Source of the DNA: Winogradskyella vidalii
Lineage (GTDB): Bacteria; Bacteroidota; Bacteroidia; Flavobacteriales; Flavobacteriaceae
Assembly (NCBI RefSeq): GCF_013403955.1
Contig: NZ_JABFDG010000001.1
Coordinates: 1,054,001 to 1,118,000 of the forward strand
DNA length: 64,000 nucleotides
Reading direction: 5' to 3'
The position numbers and the translations under genes were made by a program. How positions within the stretch are numbered: the first letter of the stretch is position 1; the number at the start of each line of letters is the position of its first letter. Below the pieces are notes generated by a model, which saw only the letters and a list, made by a program, of their open reading frames with translations, was not told the DNA's origin and did not search any database. Below, piece after piece: positions 35,027-44,324 of this stretch.

Positions 35027-35997
35027 TATATAATGCCTTCTTTTATTAAATCGTGAAGATGAACTACTCCAGAATACTTACCATCATGCTCTACTAATAA
35101 CTGAGAAATGCCAAACTCTTCCATAACTTCTTTAGCATCAACGGCCATAGCATCTTCTTCAATACGTCTTGGATTATTACTCATAATATCCTTAGCTTTT
35201 ATTGCGGAGAGGTCATCACTTTTACTCAACATACGTCTTAAATCACCATCTGTAATAATCCCAATAATTTCGTTGTTTTCTACAACCGCAGTTACACCGA
35301 GCATTTTTTCCGTAATTTCTACAATCACTTCTTTTAATGAGGCTTCTAGACTGACTTGTGGTTTTTCATTTTGAGATGATAAATCATTCACTCTTAAATA
35401 TAAACGCTTACCAAGTGCGCCTCCTGGATGGTATTTTGCAAAATCGTTACTAGAAAAACCACGTAAATCTAAGAGACATATTGCTAAAGCATCTCCCATT
35501 ACGAGTTGTGCTGTGGTGCTAGTTGTTGGTGCTAAATTATTCGGACAAGCTTCTTGAGAGACATAAGCATTCAAAACATAATCAGCTTGCTGACCTAAAA
35601 AGGAGTCTTTATTGCCTGTAATAGCAATCATTTTGTTTTTTGCATTCTTAATTAAAGGGACTAAAACTTTAATTTCTGGTGTATTTCCACTTTTCGAAAT
35701 ACAAATTACGACATCGTTTTCAAGAATTAATCCTAGGTCACCATGAATCGCATCTGCTGCATGCATAAAAACGGCTGGAGTGCCCGTAGAATTTAGCGTT
35801 GCGACGATTTTGTTTGCTATAATTGCACTCTTACCAATTCCAGTAATAATGACACGGCCAGTGGACTTATAAATGAGTTCTACAGCATCAGCAAAATCTT
35901 CCGTTAGTATTTCTGATAAATTATATATAGCTTTACTTTCTAATTTTATCGTTGCTTTTGCAATTTTTAAAATGGCTTCTTTACTTTTACTGTTCAA
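35026..35997 (-). CDS. kdsD: Arabinose-5-phosphate isomerase (KdsD/KpsF)
   Basis: Converts ribulose-5-phosphate to arabinose-5-phosphate, first step of Kdo synthesis for LPS. SIS domain at about 30-175 with GIGKSAIIANKIVATLNSTG and CISKSGNTPE (phosphate loop), then two CBS domains from about 200 to 323. Length 323 is typical. It heads a reverse-strand operon with tatC and the AhpD-like gene, divergent from recQ with an 88-base spacer. Confidence 0.95.
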   Translation of the reverse strand: MNSKSKEAILKIAKATIKLESKAIYNLSEILTEDFADAVELIYKSTGRVIITGIGKSAIIANKIVATLNSTGTPAVFMHAADAIHGDLGLILENDVVICISKSGNTPEIKVLVPLIKNAKNKMIAITGNKDSFLGQQADYVLNAYVSQEACPNNLAPTTSTTAQLVMGDALAICLLDLRGFSSNDFAKYHPGGALGKRLYLRVNDLSSQNEKPQVSLEASLKEVIVEITEKMLGVTAVVENNEIIGIITDGDLRRMLSKSDDLSAIKAKDIMSNNPRRIEEDAMAVDAKEVMEEFGISQLLVEHDGKYSGVVHLHDLIKEGII

Positions 35998-36085
35998 AAC
36001 TTATGATTTATTGAGTTTTTTAAATTTAAAGAAATTGTTATCTTTAAAGATGTTGCAAATGTATATAAAATACCAATAGGGATTA

Positions 36086-38287
36086 ATGAGTATTGCAGAA
36101 ATTGACTTACACGCCGCTTTAAAAAAGCACTTTGGATTTTCAGGATTTAAAGGTCTTCAAGAAGAAGTAATTAAGAACGTCGTAGCCGGTAATAACACGT
36201 TTGTTATTATGCCAACTGGTGGCGGAAAATCGTTATGTTATCAACTACCAGCGTTGATTAAAGAGGGAACTGCCATTGTAGTGTCGCCTTTAATTGCACT
36301 GATGAAAAACCAAGTTGACGCCATAAGGGCGGTGTCTGAACATGAAGGCGTCGCACATGTTTTAAATTCTTCACTGAATAAAACAGAAGTAAAACGTGTA
36401 AAAGACGATATTACTAATGGTATAACAAAACTACTTTATGTTGCACCAGAATCGCTGACTAAAGAAGAGTATGTTGACTTTTTAAGAACGGTCAAAATAT
36501 CTTTTATGGCGGTAGATGAAGCTCACTGTATTAGTGAGTGGGGTCACGATTTTAGACCCGAATACAGAAATCTTAAGACTATTATAAAACGTATAGGAGA
36601 TGATATTCCTATTGTTGGGCTAACCGCTACCGCTACACCTAAAGTACAAGAGGATATTTTAAAGAGTTTGGGAATGCCCAAAGCCATAACCTTTAAAGCG
36701 TCATTTAATAGACCTAATCTTTACTATGAGGTACGTCCTAAAACTAAAAATGTAGATTCTGATATTATTCGTTTTGTAAAACAGAATGAAGGGAAATCAG
36801 GGATTATCTACTGTTTAAGTCGAAAGCGGGTTGAAGAATTGGCACAAGTCCTTCAGGTTAATGGGGTTAAAGCCGTACCTTATCACGCTGGTCTCGATGC
36901 TAAAACTAGAGTGAAGCATCAGGATATGTTTTTAATGGAAGATACCGATGTTGTAGTCGCAACTATTGCCTTTGGGATGGGAATTGATAAACCTGATGTG
37001 CGTTTTGTAATTCATCACGATATTCCTAAAAGTATAGAAAGTTACTACCAAGAAACTGGTAGAGCAGGTCGTGATGGTGGCGAAGGCCATTGTTTGGCTT
37101 ATTATGCTTATAAAGATATTGAGAAGCTTGAAAAGTTTATGGCAGGAAAACCTGTTGCAGAACAAGAAATTGGACATGCACTTTTACAGGAAGTTGTGGC
37201 TTTTGCAGAAACGTCAGTATCTCGACGTAAATTTATTTTGCATTATTTTGGAGAAGAATTTGATACCGAAACCGGTGAAGGCGGTGATATGGATGATAAT
37301 GTACGTCATCCTAAAAAGCAAGTTGAAGCTAAAGATGATGTTAAGATTCTTTTAGATACCGTAAAAAGAACTAATGAAAAGTATAAGTCTAAAGATTTAG
37401 TACAGGTACTTGTCGGTAATTCAAATGCGCTGATAACATCGCATAAAACAGATACTCAAGACTTTTTTGGAATAGGTAAAGCTAAAGATAAACGCTATTG
37501 GATGGCGCTTATTCGTCAAGTTTTAGTAGCAGGTTATTTAAAGAAAGATATTGAAACCTACGGTGTTTTAAGGTTGAGTCCTAAAGGTGCTGATTTCATC
37601 AATACGCCGGAATCTTTTTTAATGGCTGAAGATCACGTTTTTGACGAAAATTCTAATGATGGTATTATCACTAAAGCCAAAGGTGGCGGCGGTGTTGCAG
37701 ACGAAAAATTGATGAGCATGCTTAAGGATTTACGTAAGCGAAATGCTAAAAAATTAGGAGTGCCTCCTTTTGTTATTTTTCAGGACCCGTCATTAGAAGA
37801 TATGGCTTTAAAATATCCTGTTTCTATAGTAGAATTATCAAATGTTCATGGTGTTGGAGAAAGTAAAGCTAAAAAATATGGTAAAGATTTTGTAGGCTTA
37901 ATTGCAGACTATGTTGAAGATAACGATATAATGAGACCAGATGATATGGTGGTAAAATCTACAGGGACCAACTCGGCTTTAAAATTATACATCATTCAAA
38001 ATGTTGACCGAAAATTACCTTTAAGCGATATTGCCTCTTCTAAAGGGATGGAAATGAATACCTTTATTAAAGAAATGGAATCTATTGTGTTTTCAGGAAC
38101 GAAGCTAAATATTAGCTACTGGCTCGATGATATCTTAGATGAAGATCAACAGGAAGAGATTCACGATTATTTTATGGAGACTGAAAGTGATAAAATTTCC
38201 GATGCAATTGAAGAGTTTGATGGCGAATACGACGATGAAGAATTACGCTTATACCGTATAAAATTTATGAGTGAGGTGGCTAACTAG
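36086..38287 (+). CDS. recQ: RecQ-family DNA helicase lacking zinc-site cysteines
   Basis: ATP-dependent 3'-5' DNA helicase for recombination and fork repair. Walker A TGGGKS at 44-49, DEAH box near 143, helicase motif VI in [13 protein letters not shown] region, then an HRDC-like segment near 550-615. In the position of the RecQ zinc site (about 375-410) the [13 protein letters not shown] frame is kept, but all four metal-binding Cys are absent and the loop reads [13 protein letters not shown]. The fold must be held in another way. This may be a lineage trait rather than damage, as the frame is intact at 733 residues. Confidence 0.94.
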   Translation: MSIAEIDLHAALKKHFGFSGFKGLQEEVIKNVVAGNNTFVIMPTGGGKSLCYQLPALIKEGTAIVVSPLIALMKNQVDAIRAVSEHEGVAHVLNSSLNKTEVKRVKDDITNGITKLLYVAPESLTKEEYVDFLRTVKISFMAVDEAHCISEWGHDFRPEYRNLKTIIKRIGDDIPIVGLTATATPKVQEDILKSLGMPKAITFKASFNRPNLYYEVRPKTKNVDSDIIRFVKQNEGKSGIIYCLSRKRVEELAQVLQVNGVKAVPYHAGLDAKTRVKHQDMFLMEDTDVVVATIAFGMGIDKPDVRFVIHHDIPKSIESYYQETGRAGRDGGEGHCLAYYAYKDIEKLEKFMAGKPVAEQEIGHALLQEVVAFAETSVSRRKFILHYFGEEFDTETGEGGDMDDNVRHPKKQVEAKDDVKILLDTVKRTNEKYKSKDLVQVLVGNSNALITSHKTDTQDFFGIGKAKDKRYWMALIRQVLVAGYLKKDIETYGVLRLSPKGADFINTPESFLMAEDHVFDENSNDGIITKAKGGGGVADEKLMSMLKDLRKRNAKKLGVPPFVIFQDPSLEDMALKYPVSIVELSNVHGVGESKAKKYGKDFVGLIADYVEDNDIMRPDDMVVKSTGTNSALKLYIIQNVDRKLPLSDIASSKGMEMNTFIKEMESIVFSGTKLNISYWLDDILDEDQQEEIHDYFMETESDKISDAIEEFDGEYDDEELRLYRIKFMSEVAN

Positions 38288-38326
38288 ATCTTATTCCTCA
38301 GTCTTTGTTTTTAATTAAATAATCTA

Positions 38327-38364
38327 CGTCAGTTTGAGTGAGTTACATACCATTTAAACTGACG
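38327..38364. terminator. Inverted repeat between convergent genes
   Basis: CGTCAGTTT (38327-38335) and AAACTGACG (38356-38364) are perfect 9-bp arms with a 20-base loop, between the convergent recQ and the gene at 38377. No T-run follows directly on either strand, so it may be a poor terminator or a protein site. Confidence 0.4.
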
Positions 38365-38376
38365 AACTCATTTTTA

Positions 38377-38829
38377 TTATTCTTCTTCATCAGTAGCATC
38401 AATAACAACGTATTTACTAAACAAAATATCGTGTTTTTTTACTTTAAGCTGAATGCTTCTAAGTGTTGCATTCTCTAGATGTTTCACATCACTTTCTTCA
38501 ATCTGAAAATCAATTTTAGTCACATTTCGACCTTTAATATCAGAGTTTTCAGATTCAAATTCGGGCATATCTGAATTTAAGTTTAATTTAAAATCATCTC
38601 CAATAAAAGCTAGTGTGGCACCAGTTTTAGACTTAACAGATAATTGGCCTACAATAACCGTTTGGAAGAAGAAATAACCGCCCAATTCATTCAATCCAGC
38701 ATAAAGGACATTACTTTCAGAAACACCAAAAGGTTTGTTTTCTACATCATTTATAATCGCTTCAATAGTGTCACCAGTTGAGGTTTTTTCAGAAGTCTTA
38801 GAACCGAAGAGTTTTGATAAAAATGCCAT
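38377..38829 (-). CDS. Unrecognised acidic cytoplasmic protein
   Basis: A 150-residue product without signal peptide or membrane segment. It begins MAFLSKLFGSK, then alternates short strands (TVIVGQLSVKSKTGATLAF) and ends in an acidic tail, DATDEEE. I recognise no family. The frame is supported by normal codon use, a clear ATG and position between recQ and the PPIase gene. Confidence 0.75.
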   Translation of the reverse strand: MAFLSKLFGSKTSEKTSTGDTIEAIINDVENKPFGVSESNVLYAGLNELGGYFFFQTVIVGQLSVKSKTGATLAFIGDDFKLNLNSDMPEFESENSDIKGRNVTKIDFQIEESDVKHLENATLRSIQLKVKKHDILFSKYVVIDATDEEE

Positions 38830-38924
38830 GTCATATTTTTTTCAAAACTAAACTTATTAATTCAAACAGCAAATTATTGAATTCCTGTATGCCATTTTCT
38901 ATCATTTTGTTTAATAAGTATCAA

Positions 38925-38959
38925 ATCTTAAATCTAAATTCGTAATTCGTAAATCATTG
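38925..38959. repeat. 7-bp-period repeat next to a promoter box
   Basis: Five 7-base units: ATCTTAA, ATCTAAA, TTCGTAA, TTCGTAA and ATCATTG. The array ends three bases before the TATCTTTG box of the PPIase gene and covers the expected -33 region. Confidence 0.5.
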
Positions 38960-38961
38960 AC

Positions 38962-38969
38962 TATCTTTG
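38962..38969 (+). promoter_or_regulatory. TAnnTTTG promoter box of the PPIase gene
   Basis: TATCTTTG is a full match to the Bacteroidota -7 consensus and lies 24 bases before the ATG at 38994, a common spacing. The -33 region falls inside a 7-bp-period repeat. Confidence 0.6.
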
Positions 38970-38993
38970 CAGCCTTAAACAAAATAAAACACA

Positions 38994-39926
38994 ATGCAAG
39001 ACGGTTTATACGCAAAATTCAACACTTCAAAAGGTGAAATATTAGTGAATTTAGAGTTTGAAAAAACTCCAGGAACAGTTGGAAATTTTGTGGCTTTAGC
39101 AGAAGGGAATTTAGAAAACTCGGCTAAACCTCAAGGTAATCCATATTATGATGGTTTAAAGTTTCATAGAGTGATTCCAGATTTTATGATTCAAGGAGGC
39201 TGTCCACAAGGAACAGGAAGCGGAAATCCTGGTTATAAATTTGATGATGAATTTCATCCTGATTTAAAACATGATGGTCCTGGTGTTTTAGCTATGGCTA
39301 ACGCAGGTCCTGGGACTAACGGAAGTCAATTTTACATTACACACATTGCAACCGATTGGTTAGATAATAAACATACTGTATTTGGAAATGTTGTTGAAGG
39401 ACAAGATATTGTAGATGCTATTGCTCAAGGTGATATTATTGAAAGTCTTGAGATTATAAGACAAGGTGATGCTGCAGAAAAGTTTAATGCTATTGAGGCG
39501 TTTAGAACTTTTGAAGGATCTCGCGAAAAGCGTATCGCTGCAGAACGTGAAGCTGCACGAGCAGAATTAGATAAATTAGCTGCAGGTTTTGAAGAAACGG
39601 CATCTGGTTTACGTTACAAAATCATTCAAAAAGGTGAAGGTAAAAAAGCAGAAAAAGGACAAATGGTTTCTGTGCATTACAAAGGGCAATTAGCTGACGG
39701 CACTGTTTTTGATTCTTCGTACAAAAGAAATTCACCTCTAGATTTCCAAGTTGGTGTTGGTCAGGTAATCTCTGGTTGGGATGAAGGTATCTGTTTATTG
39801 AGTGTTGGTGACAAAGCACGTTTCGTTATTCCTAGTGATTTAGCTTACGGTGCAGCAGGAGCAGGTGGCGTAATTCCTCCAAATGCAACTTTGATTTTTG
39901 ATGTAGAATTAATGGGAACTAAATAA
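38994..39926 (+). CDS. Cyclophilin-FKBP fusion peptidylprolyl isomerase
   Basis: Two prolyl-isomerase families in one 310-residue chain. Residues 1-160 are a cyclophilin (YYDGLKFHRVIPDFMIQGG, GTNGSQFYIT, LDNKHTVFG). A helical charged linker follows (about 168-195). Residues 205-310 are an FKBP domain (VSVHYKGQLADGTVFDSS, VISGWDEGI, GVIPPNATLIFDVEL). There is no signal peptide, so it should act on folding in the cytoplasm. Dual-family immunophilins of this order are known from Flavobacterium. It has its own promoter box and a strong terminator. Confidence 0.95.
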   Translation: MQDGLYAKFNTSKGEILVNLEFEKTPGTVGNFVALAEGNLENSAKPQGNPYYDGLKFHRVIPDFMIQGGCPQGTGSGNPGYKFDDEFHPDLKHDGPGVLAMANAGPGTNGSQFYITHIATDWLDNKHTVFGNVVEGQDIVDAIAQGDIIESLEIIRQGDAAEKFNAIEAFRTFEGSREKRIAAEREAARAELDKLAAGFEETASGLRYKIIQKGEGKKAEKGQMVSVHYKGQLADGTVFDSSYKRNSPLDFQVGVGQVISGWDEGICLLSVGDKARFVIPSDLAYGAAGAGGVIPPNATLIFDVELMGTK

Positions 39927-39956
39927 GTTTAATTGATAGACTTACATATTTAATAC

Positions 39957-39990
39957 AAAAACCTCTTGAAATATTTTAAGAGGTTTTTTT
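39957..39990 (+). terminator. Rho-independent terminator of the PPIase gene
   Basis: AAAAACCTCTT pairs with AAGAGGTTTTT around a 10-base loop, and a T-run follows. It lies 30 bases after the stop at 39926. The A-run on the left could let it work on the other strand too. Confidence 0.85.
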
Positions 39991-40020
39991 ATAGTCATTA
40001 TTTATGGTTTTGGTATATAT

Positions 40021-40050
40021 AAAAAAAGTGAACCTTTTAAAGTTCACTTT
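40021..40050 (-). terminator. Rho-independent terminator of the DJ-1/PfpI gene
   Basis: AAAGTGAAC and GTTCACTTT are perfect 9-bp arms with an 8-base loop. Read on the minus strand the stem is followed by a run of T (A at 40021-40027). It lies just after the stop of the gene at 40077. Confidence 0.8.
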
Positions 40051-40076
40051 AATGTAATTTAATCTAAAGTTTTCAA

Positions 40077-40637
40077 TTATGCGGTTTGCATCTGGTGCTT
40101 ACCTTCATAAATCTCTTCAATTAATTTAGAATTAAATGCTGGTAAATCATCTGGTGTTCGGCTTGTTACTAAGCCTTCATCAACAACTACTTCGCTGTCT
40201 TCCCATTTTGCCCCGGCATTAACCATATCGCGTTTTATAGAACTAAACGATGTTATTTTTCTACCACTCAATACATCAGCTTCTGCTAATAATTGTGGTG
40301 CGTGGCATATGGCACCTACAGGCTTCTTGTTTGCAAAAAAGGACTTTATAAATCTAATACCGTCTTCATTTCGTCTTAAGGTATCCGGATTTATCACGCC
40401 ACCTGGTAGCACAAGCGCATCGTAGTTTTCTTGAGATGCTTCACTGATAGTTTTATCTACATCATAACTATTACTCCAGTCACCATTGGCCCAAGATTTA
40501 ATTGTTCCAGATTTTTCTGAAATGATATGCACATCTGCATTGGCATTTTTTAACGCATCTAAAGGCGATTTTAATTCACTTTCTTCAAATCCATTGGTTG
40601 CTAATATGGCAACTTTCTTTCTATTTAAATTTTCCAT
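40077..40637 (-). CDS. DJ-1/PfpI family protein
   Basis: Class I glutamine-amidotransferase-like protein of 186 residues. The nucleophile elbow GAICHAP places Cys111-His112, and the conserved acid is Glu19 in GFEESEL. It matches the PfpI/YhbO/YajL group, proposed to be proteases, deglycases or stress chaperones; which holds here is unknown. It is a single gene with its own terminator and no partner. The ATG start and length are normal. Confidence 0.93.
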   Translation of the reverse strand: MENLNRKKVAILATNGFEESELKSPLDALKNANADVHIISEKSGTIKSWANGDWSNSYDVDKTISEASQENYDALVLPGGVINPDTLRRNEDGIRFIKSFFANKKPVGAICHAPQLLAEADVLSGRKITSFSSIKRDMVNAGAKWEDSEVVVDEGLVTSRTPDDLPAFNSKLIEEIYEGKHQMQTA

Positions 40638-40997
40638 TATATGATTTATGTTTTTTCATTAATAATTCGATTCAACTTCAAGATAAAGAATACTTAGGGG
40701 TTCAGCGAATTTGAAAGGACTCTTAACTTGGATTTAGTAGTTCTTGTTAAATGAATAGGTGTTAGTGTTAAAAGCTAGAAATTGTGTTAAAATGACTAGA
40801 GAGGAACAGTGAAATCTTAGATTTATAAACTTTTATTAAGCTTATTTTTCAAACTGAACTGAGACATTCATTTTTTTAGATTTGTAAAATCTTGTTTTGT
40901 AGATATTTAATTCGATATGAAGTATAAAAACTAATTTTTAATAGTCTATGCATTCACTATTGATTAATTTTATTGAAATTAAAAAAAACAAACTTAT
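40638..40997. other. 360-base intergenic region
   Basis: This gap separates the divergent DJ-1/PfpI gene and the T9SS-secreted protein gene. It holds no supported open frame. A small hairpin AGATTT-GTA-AAATCT at 40878-40892 is present. It must hold promoters for both genes, but I see no full TAnnTTTG box on either strand near the starts. Confidence 0.4.
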
Positions 40998-42470
40998 ATG
41001 AAACAACTATTACTCAGTTTATTACTTGTATTTGGCTTCGCTAATATACTTTTGGCACAAGAATACATTACACCAGATTTAGGAGAAACTTATACTTTGG
41101 ATGATTTAGTTATTGAAACTCCGGCAACCATGTCTGTATCAGGAACTACTTATACCTTAATAGACGATCTTACAATTTCAGCAACGGATACATTTCTTAT
41201 AGACTCTGATGCGACTTTAAAAATTGGTGCAGATATACGCATTACCGTTTTGGGAACCTTTAGTGTAGATTCAGACGCTGTAACTTTTACAGCAATTGAT
41301 CCAGCTACACCTTATGATGGTTTTCGCTTTGAAGAGTTTTCGGAAATTAATATTCAAAATTCAACCATAGAATATGGCGGTGGATTGCGAGTACTTACCG
41401 AAACTTTTACGATTAATAATTGTTTGATAACCAATAATGTTGCAGGTGTGGCTACAGGCAGCGTTATTGCATTGTCTAGAGGTATGGCTCAAATTACTAA
41501 TAATACAATTAGTTTTAATGATACGCCAGCTATTAGTTCTGGCGCTACTAACGAAGTGTCGCCGTATATTTTTAATAATTATATTGAAGGTAACAACCAA
41601 GCAAATGCTAACCGTCCTCAAATAAATATGGGAATCACTTTAGTTGATGACCCTATTCAAATTATTCAAAATACAATAATAGGTGATCGCAGTTTAGATC
41701 AAGCTGGAGGTATTGGGTTATCTAATTTTTTTGGTGGTGTTATCAATGCCGTAATCGAAGATAATATTATTAGAGATAACCGTTATGGTATTGCTATACT
41801 TGGTGATGATGTTTCTGCTAACGTTACAAATAATATTATTGAAGACAATGACACCCAAGGAAATCCAAATCTTGGTGGAAGTGGTATTTCTTTAAATGCA
41901 ACTTCAGAAGGCAATATTGTAGTAGCAAGTGGCAATTCTATTCGTAGAAATTTATGGGGAATTACCCTTCAAGGAGAATCATCTATAAATTTAGGAGATG
42001 ATATTGATAATGTTGGACAAAATGTATTTTCAGAAAATGGTAATGGCGGTTTTACTTATGCATTATTCAATAACACAGATAACGCCATAACCGCATTACA
42101 TAATTGTTGGGATGAAGCTAATGCTCCAATTACTTTAGCAGATGCTGAAGCTGTAATCTCTCATCAAAATGATAATGCTACATTAGGACTGGTGACATTT
42201 GACCCTGTTGATTGTGGTTTTTTAAGTGTAGAAGATCTCGCTTTAGTTGATATTACCATTTATCCTAACCCTACGAGTGGCCAAGTGATTTTGGATAATA
42301 ATAAATCATTTAAGCAAATGAATGTGTATAGTATTGACGGTAAGCTCATGCTGCAGAAAACACTTCAGATAGGAACTAATGAAATGAATCTTGATTTGAA
42401 TTCTGGTATGTATGTATTAGAATTAAATGGAGACAATACTAAGGCTGTTAAAAAGCTGATTGTTAAATAA
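40998..42470 (+). CDS. Secreted beta-helix protein with T9SS type A sorting domain
   Basis: Protein of 490 residues: signal peptide (about 1-20, ending LLAQ), a right-handed beta-helix of repeated short coils rich in N-N-x-I (INNCLITNN, TNNTISFND, IEDNIIRDNRYGI, VTNNIIEDND), and a C-terminal sorting domain from about residue 412 (DITIYPNPTSG, MNVYSIDGK, LNSGMYVLEL, KKLIVK). It is exported by Sec, then across the outer membrane by the type IX system. Beta-helices often bind or cleave polysaccharides, but no catalytic triad could be assigned. A terminator follows. Confidence 0.92.
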   Translation: MKQLLLSLLLVFGFANILLAQEYITPDLGETYTLDDLVIETPATMSVSGTTYTLIDDLTISATDTFLIDSDATLKIGADIRITVLGTFSVDSDAVTFTAIDPATPYDGFRFEEFSEINIQNSTIEYGGGLRVLTETFTINNCLITNNVAGVATGSVIALSRGMAQITNNTISFNDTPAISSGATNEVSPYIFNNYIEGNNQANANRPQINMGITLVDDPIQIIQNTIIGDRSLDQAGGIGLSNFFGGVINAVIEDNIIRDNRYGIAILGDDVSANVTNNIIEDNDTQGNPNLGGSGISLNATSEGNIVVASGNSIRRNLWGITLQGESSINLGDDIDNVGQNVFSENGNGGFTYALFNNTDNAITALHNCWDEANAPITLADAEAVISHQNDNATLGLVTFDPVDCGFLSVEDLALVDITIYPNPTSGQVILDNNKSFKQMNVYSIDGKLMLQKTLQIGTNEMNLDLNSGMYVLELNGDNTKAVKKLIVK

Positions 42471-42494
42471 TCGTTTTATTGAAAAAGAAAAATG

Positions 42495-42534
42495 AAAAAG
42501 AGGCTGTCTGAAAAGGCAGTCTCTTTTGTTGTTT
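42495..42534 (+). terminator. Rho-independent terminator of the beta-helix gene
   Basis: AAAAGAGGCTG pairs with CAGTCTCTTTT (one G-T pair) around a short loop, followed by TTGTTGTTTT. It lies 25 bases after the stop. The symmetric A and T runs could also end the opposing gene at 42554. Confidence 0.75.
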
Positions 42535-42553
42535 TAAAAGTTTTTATAGTTTA

Positions 42554-43144
42554 CTAATAGCAATTCGCTAAATGTGAACTAGAAACATCAAGAACCATGT
42601 TGTTTAAGTCGGAATAAGTTCCATTTTCTATTCCTGGGTCGTCTTTATTAGGTTTGTGTAAAAGTCTTAACATCAATTGTACACAACCACTATTACCTGT
42701 GGTTAAGGTGAAATTAGTGCCAATAGGTTTATTGTTAATATCAAAAGGACTGGCATATGCTATTTGAATATTAGAAGCTTCCGTAGGAGAGAAGATAAAT
42801 ATATGATCAGTACCTTCATTAATTATTTCTGAAGTTAAATCTTCAGGTGGACTCACATTTTCGTTGAGTAATTGCACCGAACAATTGTAAGTCATATTGG
42901 CGACAAAAGCGCCAGTAACATCGTCTTCTCCTGAATGCTGATTACCGTTCCATCCATCTTGGTCATACTTATATAAAACAATAGGTTCTAAACTAGTGTC
43001 TGTTGGTGTCATGGTGACGATGGAAGTGGTAATGAATTCAATCTCATTTACAGTTTCACTATCATCATTTCTGTCATCACTACTACAAGCTGAAAGTATT
43101 ATTATTGAAGTGAAGAGGAATACATTTCTAAATAAAGATGGCAT
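42554..43144 (-). CDS. Hypothetical lipoprotein
   Basis: Protein of 196 residues with a lipoprotein signal: lipobox LSAC with Cys20, followed by SSDDRNDD. An acidic stretch directly after the lipidated Cys is a surface-export signal in this phylum, so surface exposure is possible. The rest is a beta-rich domain ending in a GNSGCVQLMLRLLHKPNK segment. It resembles a common flavobacterial lipoprotein family often labelled type 1 periplasmic-binding fold; this is from memory. It converges on the beta-helix gene. Confidence 0.82.
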   Translation of the reverse strand: MPSLFRNVFLFTSIIILSACSSDDRNDDSETVNEIEFITTSIVTMTPTDTSLEPIVLYKYDQDGWNGNQHSGEDDVTGAFVANMTYNCSVQLLNENVSPPEDLTSEIINEGTDHIFIFSPTEASNIQIAYASPFDINNKPIGTNFTLTTGNSGCVQLMLRLLHKPNKDDPGIENGTYSDLNNMVLDVSSSHLANCY

Positions 43145-43214
43145 ATGTAAGTTGATTTGAGTGTTTTTGAAATGGTATTTTTAAGTTTATAACAGAACCA
43201 AAATGCTACCCGTT

Positions 43215-43484
43215 TTAATCTTGTGTTGAATCTGACTTTTTGTAGGTAGAATGCTCAATGTTTTTTTGCTTTAAAATCGCATAAAATTTTCGTGGTGAAA
43301 TTTTTAAATCCTTAGTGATTTCACTGACTTTTTTTTGCCCTTTTTTATAGTATTTTAAATTTTCAGTTACTTTTTTGTTGAAATAGTAATCTTTCAGTTT
43401 TTCAATAACCTGTAATTCGGTTAAATTAGCTTCCTCAGCGTAACTTTGTAAATCGGTTTTTAATTTCGATAATTTTGTTTTCAT
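43215..43484 (-). CDS. Small basic protein, possible helix-turn-helix
   Basis: A lysine-rich product of 89 residues from the ATG at 43484; a longer 99-residue form from a TTG at 43514 is possible. I chose the inner start because it leads straight into the charged MKTKLSKLK helix and leaves an 18-bp palindrome at 43509-43526 upstream as a possible operator. The segment SEITKDLKISPRKFYAILKQ looks like a helix-turn-helix recognition unit. No family is recognised. Autoregulation through the palindrome is inference only. Confidence 0.65.
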   Translation of the reverse strand: MKTKLSKLKTDLQSYAEEANLTELQVIEKLKDYYFNKKVTENLKYYKKGQKKVSEITKDLKISPRKFYAILKQKNIEHSTYKKSDSTQD

Positions 43485-43508
43485 ATTTGCGCTTTTTTTT
43501 AGGTTGAA

Positions 43509-43526
43509 CATCAAATTAATTTGATG
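43509..43526. promoter_or_regulatory. 18-bp perfect palindrome, candidate operator
   Basis: CATCAAATTAATTTGATG is an exact palindrome located 25 bases upstream of the preferred start (43484) of a small basic, HTH-like protein. It overlaps the alternative longer start of the same frame. Such a site suits a dimeric DNA-binding protein. Confidence 0.45.
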
Positions 43527-43682
43527 CTAACTTGTTTCTGGTTTGGTTGAATGGTTTGTGCTTTTAAGTTACAAAATAATTTAAAATAATAAAATGCTCT
43601 TTGTAAGTGTATTATATCTTAGTAGTTACTGTAGATGCCATAGAATAGGAAAAACCGTTAGCGTTACTACTTGATTTTTTAG

Positions 43683-44267
43683 TTATTTTCTCAACCAACC
43701 TAAAATTTTATTGTTGTCAATTTTCCATTTTTCCGCTTTATTAATCAAGTTGTATTTTTCTCTTGAATTTCCAAAAGGGCCAGGGTTTTGTTGAATAATT
43801 TCTATTTCTTTTTCGGTTACTTTAGAAACAATTGCTACATGGCCGTATTTATTGAGCAATGTGCCCTGGTAAACGACTAAATCATTGACTTTTGGTTTCG
43901 ATTGACTAGGATTTGTGAATTGCGTTAAATTTCGCTGTTTATTTTTGTTACCATCATTTAAGTTTTGATCAAAAAAATCTTTTGCATGACCATAACTATT
44001 TGGCATTTTATGATGTAGAGCTTCATAGTAATATCGTTTTACAAATTCGACACATTGATATTTTAAGCCGATGTTATAACCATCATCAGTTAATTGCCGA
44101 CCGTCAACATGTCCTACGCCACCGTTATAATAAACAGCAACACCATTTAGTTGGTCTATTTTTTGTCCGACTTCATATTTCGGATTGAGATTAATTTTTT
44201 TAGATATAAAAAATCCAACGAGACATAATATAAGTACTCCGAAAAGGCGTAAAATTCTTTTTTTCAA
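43683..44267 (-). CDS. CHAP-domain hydrolase, membrane-anchored
   Basis: Protein of 194 residues with an N-terminal hydrophobic anchor (about 5-23) and a CHAP (NlpC/P60-like) domain. The catalytic Cys is Cys72 in KYQCVEFVKRYYY and the His is His143 in YGHVAIVSKV. Such domains cleave peptidoglycan peptides or glutathionyl-polyamine amides. Location is the periplasm or cell surface. The gene stands alone; the acylase/119-residue protein pair begins 57 bases upstream on the same strand and could be co-transcribed. Confidence 0.88.
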   Translation of the reverse strand: MKKRILRLFGVLILCLVGFFISKKINLNPKYEVGQKIDQLNGVAVYYNGGVGHVDGRQLTDDGYNIGLKYQCVEFVKRYYYEALHHKMPNSYGHAKDFFDQNLNDGNKNKQRNLTQFTNPSQSKPKVNDLVVYQGTLLNKYGHVAIVSKVTEKEIEIIQQNPGPFGNSREKYNLINKAEKWKIDNNKILGWLRK

Positions 44268-44324
44268 TTTATTTGAAGTGTTTTTCGTGATTTTCTGAAT
44301 AAGGATACCTTAAAAAAAATGTTT

